64,000 nucleotides of DNA, taken from assembly GCA_039105265.1 (NCBI GenBank), contig JAPFFF010000004.1, forward strand, positions 1,302,001 to 1,366,000, given 5' to 3'. This document shows, piece by piece, positions 39,401 to 49,800 of the stretch (its first letter is position 1; every line of letters begins with the position of its first letter). The notes beneath the pieces are model-generated. The model had not been told where the DNA came from and made no database searches. It saw only the letters and a program-made list of their open reading frames with translations. Origin of the DNA: Tritrichomonas musculus (lineage: Eukaryota; Parabasalia; Tritrichomonadida; Tritrichomonadidae). The position numbers and the translations under genes were made by a program.

Positions 39401-39511
39401 ACAAAAGACGGATTCCTAACAGATATTCTTGTTAAAAAAGATGTTAAAGAGTTTGGTTGGTTTAGCCAACCAATATCTAATCCCTTAATACAGACACCAT
39501 TAGAACCATAA
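36479..39511 (+). CDS. RhoGEF (DH-PH) with C-terminal kelch repeats
   Basis: A 1010-residue protein from ATG 36479. The N-terminal 190 residues hold one or two ubiquitin-like/RBD-type beta-grasp segments (VVLIYFEPKKSQHTIP; KYPFTVLQVKQAISKIFENH). The DH domain lies at about 205-395, with the signature RENAIKEILDSENKYATFL and the conserved late helix STPFQQAIRYPLLFGRLLEY. A PH-like domain follows (about 405-610). Kelch repeats occupy about 630-960 (AVWIFGGIN, HIYVFGGTN, MLILIGGH, TFAIIGGQ, HVYFFGGL). It should activate Rho/Rac GTPases at the cytoskeleton, with kelch blades as partner-binding platform. RhoGEF-kelch fusions are a protist feature. Confidence 0.85.
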   Translation: MDFPVVLIYFEPKKSQHTIPTHKFCEMTAKEILRDALERNDLPPNKTKIYTLFIQSSECDEYAENSPLFRFSPHLKSKPIDFCNSLSFLPTTNNLINSFPPFFILIEKGIDSSSREKISFSIPVISKNDHKYMYTMPIIGLKYPFTVLQVKQAISKIFENHDPQNDVELYDIIGRTIDQEENCSNLASYLQKGRVFATFEFSKKDYILIQNRENAIKEILDSENKYATFLKSFEKNVKPFFEECTFLKSDDYKDFFDCFAFLPNLHAQILEKVKKLKSRDFMSRVGSLYNPYALMLKIYSDFNTQYKIIDKKIKELKSKPQNMKYFEEFQKRPFAEGRDISQILSTPFQQAIRYPLLFGRLLEYTPETHPDSQMLQQTILKMKQAMQNNDKRIFENESISKINLIQQNLTQRYNLIEADRRYIASYVVYYGTVESLKKQKISGRSNTQSPSHLNKNGIKPSKSFSTPKNGKANIANIEFDNDTAQQCIIILFTNLILIVRKNHSNKNKWSFTILSDIPINLIGIHPYGERSIFYDIPENKICSTNLNQNNNNLNIKDSDTNSENIKYETMIVSFQTAEERDKFFKKYRKNALSEFEAKSQRNFSIVNKKGKSQYKTTCFEVESLRPRKTYFLRDHSITFMNNAVWIFGGINNKNELQNKLHRILLSDRSVSYHKSDPINDIPPRSKALMVGINDHIYVFGGTNGDIIFNDLWCYSCKRFKWKQIISPGKNPFLPPPSLSYTMNYFESQNMLILIGGHQEFGVYLFQFETNSWGSVPLQKGYVPRNLIGHQTIAIDKDTFAIIGGQISNHNSSGFQYNNAILIFKPLFPDGISIVNTTGFQPMNISFYHAAKISKHFIIAFGKEKLTKIEKQQKNEQIFMFLLNLVTKKWSVMYQNPRKENKHFYYIQHDAFTFDPPDLNIEQRDDNDEIVNHVYFFGGLKHNNEFQTNLFKCNINISDDEIQAALSEDDSSFSFTKDGFLTDILVKKDVKEFGWFSQPISNPLIQTPLEP

Positions 39512-39680
39512 TGTTATTTTATATTAAATTATTTTTATTGACGCCTATACCTATATTATTATTATTTTTAACTCTTCATTGAAATCATTTTAGAAATTTA
39601 TCATCATTAAAAAAACTTTTTTTTGTTCTAATATATTAATAATTTTCATTAAGCATTTAATATTTTAAATAGGATAACAA

Positions 39681-41958
39681 TCATTTGATATTTTCTTTTA
39701 AAATAGCAACAATTTCATCAAATTTATTTCTAATAGCCCAATCAATCGGAGTTTTATAAAATATCAAAATATGAAAACGCCATCGTTATCTTTTAAATCA
39801 AGATTAACATCATTATTTAGTCTTAAAAACCTAACAATTTCAATATTATTATTTTGAACGGCGTAATGAAGAGGAGACCAAAGTTAGAAACAAATAATTT
39901 ATTTGAAAACTCCATGATCGTCTTTTACACTTTTATTAATGTTATCAATTTGATATAAAAAAGAAAAAACTTCAATATTTTTACTTGATGCGGCATGATG
40001 AAGAGCTGTCACTTTTTTATCATCAGTGCTATTCACATCAAACTTACCTGAATTCAAAAGACATCTCATAATATCGACATTCCATCTTCTTGCTGCAATT
40101 AAAAAAGCATTTTGATAAATCAAAAAAATAAGTTTTAAATACCGAAAATGTCTTTTGCTGAGAAATCCAACTTGAATTGATTATCATTTAATGAACAAAA
40201 ATAACGAACAATTTCCAATTCATTATTCTGAACAGCCAGCAAAAAAGGAGTAGTCAATCTTTCCTTAGTTTTTGCGTTTAATTCAATATTATGCGAAATT
40301 AGAAATTTAATTGATTCGACAGATTGAGAAGCAACAGCATGATGGAGCGCATTTTGTCCCAAATTATCAACAAAATTAATATTGATTGATTTTTGATTTA
40401 CTAATAAATCAACAATTTCACTAGAGTTATTCATACATGCTGTCATTAAAGGCGTTACATTATTTTTTTTGATAGGTTTATTTATTTCAATTTTTGAGTG
40501 ATTTAAAAGTAACTTACAAATTTCAATGTTCTTATTCATTGAAACAAGATGAAGAGGAGTCATTTGGAAATATTTAACTTTAACATTTTGAGCATCACTC
40601 GCATAATTAGGATCTATCGTTGGTTGTTCAAGTAAGAAAGAAACGACTTCTTTAGATCCATTAAAACAAGCATAATGAAGAGCATTGAATCCATTTTTAT
40701 CGTTCTGGTTAATATTTAAATAATCTTTATCAATATTTTCAATTGCGCCTTTAATTACTTTTATATTGCAACTTTTCGCAATTCGTGAAAATAACGAACA
40801 TTCGTTCGCTTTCGGAATTCTAAACAAGAAATTCATAAAATAAATTGGAAGGTTTTTGAATGAGTAGTCAAAAAGTCGAAGAAATTCTTCACTGCCGTAA
40901 TTTTTGTCATTTTTTAATACATCTAAATGATCATTGAAAAATTTGAAATTATTGAATGTAATGCTCTTAAAAAGTGTCGAAAAGTTCGGTTGTTGACAAA
41001 TCAAATTTGATGCTTCATATTGATGATATTCAATTGAGCTAATTTGGCACTTGTCATCAAATTCAAAATTACAATCAATCAAATTTTGAATGATTTCAAC
41101 ATTTCCTCCAATCGATGCATAATAGGCCAAATTAGGTGAATTTGTTAATAGATCGTTTCTACTCAATTTTGTGAAGAGAAATTTGAATATTTTTATTGAA
41201 CCATAAAAAGCCGCATATTCTATTAATGTTGGCATCTTTTGTAAATTATTAATTGGACTCGTTGATTCAATAATTGAATGCTCAATTTGAATATTAAAAT
41301 TCAATTCATTTTGATTGATCAATTGAATATCAATTGAATTATGATTGATGTCTTTTTTCTGAATTTTATAAACTTTTTCAATAAAAGAATTAAAATCATC
41401 ATCTCGAATTGCTATCGCAATTTCATCTTGATTAATATATTTCTTTCTCTCTTTTTTAAATTCTTCACAATCTAAATTTTTTAGGCAGTTTCTAATTATT
41501 TCATTTTCATCAATTTTTGATTGACAAAAACTTGAAAATTTTCTCTTTAAATCTCCATAAAAAAACATGAAAAATGATGGATCATCCATGCTTCTAGAAT
41601 AAATATTATTAACTTTGATAACTTTTTCTTCAATTAATAGTAAAATTTGGTCTTTTGATTGAAATAATTCTGAAATTTCAAATGTAGTAAACATTTTGCT
41701 TATTAGTGGAATTAATTCCTTAAGAATTGAATTAAAAAATATGGCTGATTTAGGTCGAAGGATTGGAGCTTTACTTAATAATTTTAGAAAAAAATTAAAA
41801 TGCTCTTTTTGCTTGATGAAACTTGAATTTAATATTTGTTTTTTAACAAAATTAATTGTTGATTCATTTACTGATAAAAAGGAATCATAAAATTCAATGT
41901 CATTGATCACTGACTTTTTAAATTCCTCTATTCCTTCTAGTATTCTTTGATTATCCAT
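39681..41958 (-). pseudogene. Decayed ankyrin-repeat gene
   Basis: The main frame runs from ATG 41958 to 40135 (607 residues). A 200-residue helical N-terminal part is followed by ankyrin repeats (GFNALHYACFNGSKEVVSF, MTPLHLVSMNKNIEICKLL, GQNALHHAVASQSVESIKFL). Ankyrin coding continues beyond the stop in other frames: QNAFLIAARRWNVDIMRCLL (about 40110-40050), ALHHAASSKNIEVFSFL to about 39900, and PIDWAIRNKFDEIVAILK ending at 39681. At least three frame changes or stops lie in this last 450 bp, near T/A runs. It is a host gene that has lost its 3' end, or the assembly has homopolymer errors. The overall type matches the large trichomonad ankyrin (DUF3447-like) family. The first 607 residues could still be translated. 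Confidence 0.7.
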
Positions 41959-42347
41959 CAAAATTGTAATTAAAAAAATTTGAATGACAATTTTAAACCA
42001 TTTCTATTGAAATATCTTCTCTTTATTCAATTTCTATATTATTCCATAAATAAAAAAATCTCAATTATTTGATACAAAAATAATTCTAAAAACTTAATAT
42101 TTATTTTATTATTATTATTCTTATTTATTGTCTATAAAAAATGATAATCAAAGAATAAATTTTAAATAGAATATGATTCAATTTAATGATATTATATATT
42201 ACAAGTTATATACCAAAAATCATCTTTTTTTATAAATCGTTTGGGCTATTTAAATCATTAAATCTATGTTTTATAAACAGAAATTTAGAGAATTTAAATT
42301 GATTTATAGCCGTTTAAAAAATCTCAAAAAATCTTAAAAAATTCATT
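41959..42347. other. AT-rich divergent intergenic region
   Basis: This lies between the divergent ankyrin and WD-repeat genes. No further feature is visible. The WD gene's ATG is preceded by AATTCATT, similar to a trichomonad initiator (TCA-Y-T). Confidence 0.5.
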
Positions 42348-43637
42348 ATGATTCCCAATTTTAAGATACGAGAACCAATTGTATGCGATGCTTATAAGGA
42401 CAATACAGTTTCATTTAGCCCAGATGGCCGATTTATCGCTACACTTTCATCAGAAGCCGCCGTTCAAGTTCGAGATTGCATAACTCTTAATGTTATGAGG
42501 ACGATTGAATGCGCCGACAAAGTTGATTCATTTTTTTGGTCACCTGATTCCAAACTTTTACTTGTCTTAATGAAATCACTCAATTCAATCCAAGTATACT
42601 TTGTTGAACAAACAGCTAATAGTCAAAATCGATTAACAACATCATACGCAGGAGTTTCAGGAGGCACTATAGATACAGAATCTGTTATGTGGTCACCAGA
42701 CTCAACAATTATTTTGATTTTTGGAGCTCATGCATCTTTCTTATGTGCATGGGATATAACAAATCGATCAATCAGACGTCTTCCTCCTCCAAAAAACACA
42801 TTTGCATCAGCAGCATATTCCCCAGATAACAAATATCTAGCAATAATAACACACGAAGGTGGGAAAGATTTACTCGTTATTGTTGATGCACAATCATTTA
42901 AAAGAAAAATGAACTTTGTTTTATCAACATTAGATTCAACTACAGTGAAATGGACAGCAGACAGTCGAATTGTTTTTGTTATTGATTCTATTTCACACCA
43001 TCTTTTGCAAATAATTAACATTCAAACACAGTTAGTATTTGATCATTCAGCTTACGACGGATTTCTTGGAATTACAGAAGCTGTTGCTAGTAATAATTCT
43101 AAGATAATTGCAGTTGGTGGATTCGATGATTACGTCAGACTTTTGCTTCAAAACGATAAGAAATGGAGTATTTTAACAGAGTTTTTACATGAGACATCAT
43201 TTGGAAGCCATCAATCGCTAACATTATATGTTGAAAATGGAAATTCATTTGAGTTAAGAGACCCAAGCAATGTTAGCTTGAAAGAGTCAGGAGATAAAGG
43301 AATTAAAAGTATTAAATGGGCTCCAGGCGATAAACTTTTAGCAACAATCTCAGCTCAAACACCATCTGCTCTTTTTATATGGAATGATGAATTAATTTCC
43401 TTAGTTGCTATCATTGTTTTCATGTCACCAATTCTGAAATTCGAATGGTCACCAATAAATGAGTCATTATTAGTTGCTACTGGGTCTGGCTTTATAACTT
43501 TTTGGTCTCCAAATTCAACTCCGACAATGATATCCTCTGTAGATTTAATGCGTGTTCAAGACTTTTACTGGAGAAGTGATGGCAAAGCATTTTTAATTGT
43601 TGACAAAAAAGCTGGAACTGTTGCACTTGCTGTTTAA
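42348..43637 (+). CDS. WRAP73/WDR8-like WD40 protein
   Basis: A 429-residue protein from ATG 42348. The order and wording of its blades follow WRAP73 (WDR8): AAVQVRDCITLNVMRTIEC, VDSFFWSPDSKLLLVLM followed by NSIQVYFVEQ, and WSPDSTIILIFGAHASFLCAW. Later come FDHSAYDGFLGITEAVA and the signature KIIAVGGFDDYVRLL...WSILTEFLHE. In fungi and animals this protein, with Msd1/SSX2IP, anchors spindle microtubules at the spindle pole or centrosome. Trichomonads have an unusual extranuclear spindle, so its presence is informative. The length is close to the usual 430-460. There is no signal peptide. Confidence 0.72.
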   Translation: MIPNFKIREPIVCDAYKDNTVSFSPDGRFIATLSSEAAVQVRDCITLNVMRTIECADKVDSFFWSPDSKLLLVLMKSLNSIQVYFVEQTANSQNRLTTSYAGVSGGTIDTESVMWSPDSTIILIFGAHASFLCAWDITNRSIRRLPPPKNTFASAAYSPDNKYLAIITHEGGKDLLVIVDAQSFKRKMNFVLSTLDSTTVKWTADSRIVFVIDSISHHLLQIINIQTQLVFDHSAYDGFLGITEAVASNNSKIIAVGGFDDYVRLLLQNDKKWSILTEFLHETSFGSHQSLTLYVENGNSFELRDPSNVSLKESGDKGIKSIKWAPGDKLLATISAQTPSALFIWNDELISLVAIIVFMSPILKFEWSPINESLLVATGSGFITFWSPNSTPTMISSVDLMRVQDFYWRSDGKAFLIVDKKAGTVALAV

Positions 43638-43825
43638 TTGACAATAATACTATTTTTTTGTTTTAAATTTTTTTGTAAAAATATTTATTTCAATTTTCTA
43701 TTAACTTTCACAAAAATATTCTTTTAAAAAGTTAAAGTAATCTTTTTATTTCAATTGCATCTTGACGAATACTAACTTTTTAAAAGATTTATCAAAATTT
43801 GCTAGAGAAAAGAATTGAATAAAAA

Positions 43826-46800
43826 ATGTTTCGTGGTATCGGAAATTTCTTTCATGGCTCTAGCCCTCCAAAACAAAATGCAGCAAAGCAAGACTCAGAT
43901 TATTCATTAATTAGTATGTTTTCTCAGAATTTAACCGCTTTTTCGAATATCAAGAAAGGAGATCCACTCAAAAAAGTGCTCTTTTTAGATCTTATTTCTC
44001 ATTTTCAGATTATATTTAATAACTCTAATCCAAAAAATCTTTTTGACGAAGAAACGAAAAATATTTTTATTAATTATTTAGACATTTGTGCAAAATACGG
44101 AATGATTATCTTTGATGAAGATGATGACGCTATTGATAATTTTTTTGATTCAATTGTTTTTACAGCTTCTCTATTTGATAATGTTATTCCAAATGCTGAT
44201 CGTTTTTTTGAATTTTTCTGCGCTCTTGTAAATAAAGTACAAGAAAATCCACTTCTTCTTACCAAATCCCAGATTTTGCTATTAATTTTGTTTAAGTCTC
44301 CTCAATTTTTTGCTCAATTTTTATTAAATGATGGCCTTTGCGTTGTTTTTTCATCTATTTTTTTAACAAATGATAAATCTTTTCTTAAACCCCAAGAAAT
44401 GTTTCTTAACATAATTTACAAATCATCTTCAATTGAAACCTTTTCTCAAGTTCCTTTTTCAAATGTTACTAGCTTTAACTTTTTTTTGGATATGTTAAAA
44501 CCAATATTAGATGAATATGAACGCCAAAATCCAGAACAAAGTCAATCATTAATCAACAATACTGAAAATTCAAAAGAGAACAATAAAAAATTATATTTGA
44601 AAAATGCATGTATATATGTTTCATTATATATAAAAGCATTTCGTAACTCATGCCCTTCATTGATTACTAATTTTAATTCTGTTGGCGGCTTCTCTATTTT
44701 GAATCGAATATTTATTTATGATGAAGATGATAACGCTTCATCAGTATTTTACAAATATTTATTAGAAGAAGAAGAAACGGACAAGACAATTTTAAGTAAT
44801 TTAATTGATCTATATCAAAACGAGAAGACCAATTCAAACATGAGAACATCGATGATTTCTCTTTTATTTACCAAAAACAATGATGAAAATGAACCAGGAT
44901 CAACCAAGTATAAAGTCAATCCATTATTTACAACAATAATGAAAATGGCTCCACTTTCATCATTTTTTAAGCGACCTCCATTTTTGAATAGAAAAGGGCT
45001 TGAATATTGTTCATATTTAGTAAAATTTTATTTAAAACAAAATTTGAATCGCGCATCTGTGATACTGAACCAAGTAATGATGATCATTGGATTTCCAGAA
45101 GACGATCAAATTCCATCAGATTTATATTTTCAATTAATTATTGATGAATACCAAATTGGCGAGATTAAGATTGGCATGCTATTAGATAATCATTTTAATT
45201 TCATCAATGATTTTCTTCTTAAGCCAACGGTTAAAGAGATAACATCATATTATCACCACAACAAAATGTCCTTCACCTTGCTATACTATGTTTACATATC
45301 GAATGAAGCCAAGCAATACAAATTCAATATAATTCAAAAAGTTGTCTTTGTATTGAATTATATTTTTGATCAACTTAAAAATTCTTCTGAAAAGAAAATT
45401 GAAATTGAAACAGAATGCAATCAATATATTGATTTTTTGTTTTCTTTACTTGAATCTTCTTTTTCTGTCAACATTTGCAAGTTTCTTCTTTCATATCTAG
45501 AAAAACCGCCAATCATGAAAGTTTTGACAATGACATTGAAAAAGAAAGTTGATTATTTTGACTTATTTTTTCAATCTGACGGTTTTTCTTTCTTAACGAA
45601 TTACATCAATAAATCATCAACAAATCCGAATTATTCATCTATTTTAGATTTGTTGTCTTCTTTGTCTTACTTTTATCATCATCCGCAAATTGATGAATGG
45701 ATATTGAAGCAGCCAATTGAATCTCCTCTTTTCAAGTTCCCTAAAGAAATGATGAGTAAAATTGCATTCGGCTCTGATTCAAACATTCTTCATATTCCTT
45801 CATTTTTGCCTTTTTGTGACGATTTTGACTGTAATTATGAATTCAATTTATATTTGGCCGGCAAATTTGGTGTTCCTGCCTGTTTACGAATTGGCATTCC
45901 TATTGTGAAAATTCCTCATATTTCACTCATTGCAAATCGGTTCATCACGCCTGATTTGATTAGAATTGCTTTTCGTGAGCACAAAAAAATCATTCCTGAA
46001 TTTGTGAACATCTATCGTCCTCACTTTTCGCTCTATGAACTTATTCCAAGGCCAATTAATTTGACCAAAACCGCTCCATCATATCTAAATTATGAGAAGC
46101 AGTTTTCGTCTGCTTCGTTCTGGTTTAGATTGCCGATTATTCACATGAATGATCAAAGCGTTACATTGATGTCTGTTTCAAATGAAATTTTACGGTTATA
46201 TGTCAGAAATGACATTTTGGTGATCAAGACAAACAAAGAAAAAGTTAAGGTGCCAAAAATTATCAACACTGAGTGGCATAATATAATTGTCACTTTTCTT
46301 GGTAAAAGGAACATTATTAATACTTGCGCCATTCGAATTGATAATTTAATTTTATGTGACACTGTTGAATTAAAAATTGAAGAACAATCTTTTCTTCCTT
46401 CTTCTTTAACTCTTGGTGATTCAAAGATTCCGAATTCAGTGCCAATTCAATTTTCAAAGAATATAATTATCTCTGAAAATGCATTGAATTCTGATCAAGC
46501 AAGCAAAATTTATCAAAACGGATTGATTCATCCAACTCAGAAAATTAAAACTACAACAAAAAGTCAGTTTGCTTTTGAAGTTCATTATTTAGGCTTCCCT
46601 TCTTATTACAGAACAAAGACTGAAATAGAAGACATCTTTGATTTTTTGGATCATCTTGAATCAATCGATGAATACAAATGCATTTTCAATGTTTTATTGA
46701 ATTTGCAACATTTGAATCAAATCAATTTTAATTATTTTTGGAGCCGTTTATACATTTCTTTAAAGAGACAAAAAAATTTAATTTGTCAAGAACTTCCTTA

Positions 46801-49800
46801 TTTTGTTCATCTGTCAACTAAAAACTTACTTGAAGTTCCATTTCGAATGAAAGAAATCAACATTTTTTTATCTGACACTGAAATTTATTTTGTATTCAAT
46901 TTTGAATCGATTAAGAATTTACTGGATTCAATTTTGAATGACAATTCAATTGATTGGAATTGTTTAGAAAATTATGACTTGACAAACTCGTTGTTGTCAA
47001 TAATTCGAAGTGGAATTAAAGAAGAAATTCAACTTCTTTTAGTTCCAATTTTAAACAAATTATTGAAAGCAAATCAAACTGCTTCAAAATTGAAAAATTT
47101 CATGAATTCTGTAATTTCAATGAGTGACATATCGAATACATTTGATATGTTTAATTCTATGATTCAATTCGATAAATTAATTAAAATTCCTAAATCAAGT
47201 GAATTTTGGAATTCTGAAGTAATAAATCAACTTTTAATTTCATTTGTTGAAAGTGCAAAAATTTGTGTCGAAGAAGTTTATACATTGAAACAACTCTTAG
47301 TTTTAATGTATTTATATTTCGATGAAAAAGCGTCAATATTGGCTGATTTACTCGCTTTTTATTCCTATCGAAATCCGAATTATTTAAAGAAATATCCACA
47401 AAATTTGGTCAATTACATCTTCAGTAGTTTGAGTGACAATTCGAAAATGTGGAAGGCAGCACTTTCAATTTTAACAAATGAAATTAAAATAAAAAGTCAT
47501 TCAAATGAAAACAAGAAGAAATTATTAGATATTAAACGTCCTGATTTTTTACCTGTTATTCTAAGCATGCTTGAATCATTGGCAGCGAAATGTTCACATT
47601 CAATTATTCAACAAAAACAAAAAAAGAATTCAAAAAGTTTTAAATTGTTCTCAAAAATTGTGAAAAAATTGTTGAATATTGAATCATCACAATTTTATTT
47701 TCTTTATCAGGAAAAAAATTGTGATAAATATTTAAATAGTCTTTTGTTTTTGGGAATCATTCCTAACTCCTACTTATCGGACTCTATTGAAAATTTGAAT
47801 AAGAATTCAAATCGACAATTGAAAATTCTTTCACATTTTTCAATTGATCCTCCTTCAAAAAGTGAAGTTAAAGATATAATATCATTAATAACACCTTCTA
47901 ATTTATTCACTCCAATTAATGTTCCTGAAAAGTTTTATAATGAACAGCAAACAATTCAATCAAATTCATCTTTGGATTTTCCGAATGATTTGGAAGATTG
48001 TCAACCGTTGATTGAATTTATAAAGGAGTCAAATTTATTAGAACTTTTTATTTCTATTTTATTTGCTGAAAATGACACAGCAATAAATACTTCAAACAAT
48101 ACAAATAATTATGACAATTATAATTCAAATTCAATTTTCAATGACATTTTTGACTTGAATTTGATCGGCATTGACGATGATGGTGGTGAAAATAGCTCAA
48201 GTGATTATCGACCTAGATCGAAATCATTAGATGCGATAAGTTCAAGTTCAAATAGTTTTTCGTTAAGATATTTTGAGAGGTATTTATTGGACTTTTTGAA
48301 TGGAACCGCTTTAATGTATTTAAATTATTGGAAAGAAATTGCAAACCTTTTAATTTTTAAGATTTTAAATAGAATTTATTCAAGCAATCTTCCTAACTCA
48401 ATTAATTATTTAAAGTCCACTTTTGAAGGCATTCATAAATGCATCATTCCTGGCGTTTTTGCCGAGAATTACTTGGATTTAATGGAATTGGTCTTTTTAA
48501 TATTTAAGAAGGGAGAATTCACAATTGATCAGTTTTTGAATGATGACAAATATCTTGAATATTATCGTGAATTCTTGTTGATGGTTTTTCATTTTTCACC
48601 ATTAAAAAAGAAAGATTATAAATATGACAAAAACACAAAAGATCCTATTTTTGACATTTTAATGAAGAACAAAGATTTTGTCTTTACAAAGACAATTTTT
48701 AATGATAACAAATTTGCTTCTTTATGGCTTCATGCATCACGAATTTATAATCAAGCGATGTCAGCTAATTTGTCAACCGAAAATGAAACAAATTCGCCAA
48801 AAAATGAAGATAAATCAACTGATCCTGGAATTTGTTGCATGTCTTTTCTTTTGGCTGTCATTGACAACTCTGTTGTTTCTTCTTATGATCCTGCTTTAAA
48901 TGAAGATTTATGGAATTCTTTCCTAAGTCGAGATTTATTTGATTCCCAAGATGTTGAATCCAAGATAAACAAGATGAATTCAATCATCGAAATGAAACAA
49001 AATATCAAAATAAAAGCAGCTGAAATTGAACTTATTTCTCATATTTATAGAGCTGTAAATTTGTCTGTCGAACAAAATTTGACGTTTTATAAAATAAATA
49101 TTCGACAGAGACAAAATGAAAGAATGATGTTTCTTCATAATCAAATTGCACGAAAACGAAGACTTGCAAATGCGAATGTTTCTTCTTCATTAAGTAAAAA
49201 TGACAATGATTACATTCGTTCATTTCATTTGTCACCTCTTTCATATCCAATTCATCAATCAAGGGCGATTACGCCTTCACCTTATCGTATTAAATCGCCA
49301 CCGAGTTCAAGTTCGAGTTCTTCTTTACAAGAAGGAGAAAGAGTGTCTCAACATTTATCGAAAAGTGACTATGCATTAAGTTATTTCATTTGTAAAGAAA
49401 GAATCAAAGTAATTGAAAAATGCGGACTTTTAAACTGTTCACCTGAATGGTGCTTCTTTAATTCGAATGATAATGATTATAAAGAATTTTCTTCTGTGTT
49501 TGAATATTCACAAATAATTGAACAAGGACCACCTTCAACTTTATCTTTATTTGAAGATGCTTTTGAAGAATATTTTACAACATCTTCGAATTCGAATTCT
49601 CTTATTTCTTTATCATTAAATTCATTAACATCTTTGTCTTCTTTGTCTTCTCTTCCTACATTGCAATCTGTTAATTCAACGCAGTCTTACAACACTCCAA
49701 GAACGAAGAAATTGAATTATTTAATGTTCGATGTATCGTTCTTATATTACATTCATACAATTCCAAGCGTTCTCTTTCTAACTGACAATTATTTGCTGAT

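Noticed and set aside
40000-40135. Spliceosomal intron to explain the ankyrin frame change
   Set aside because: No trichomonad-type 5' GTATGT or 3' ACTAACACACAG signal is present at the frame change.
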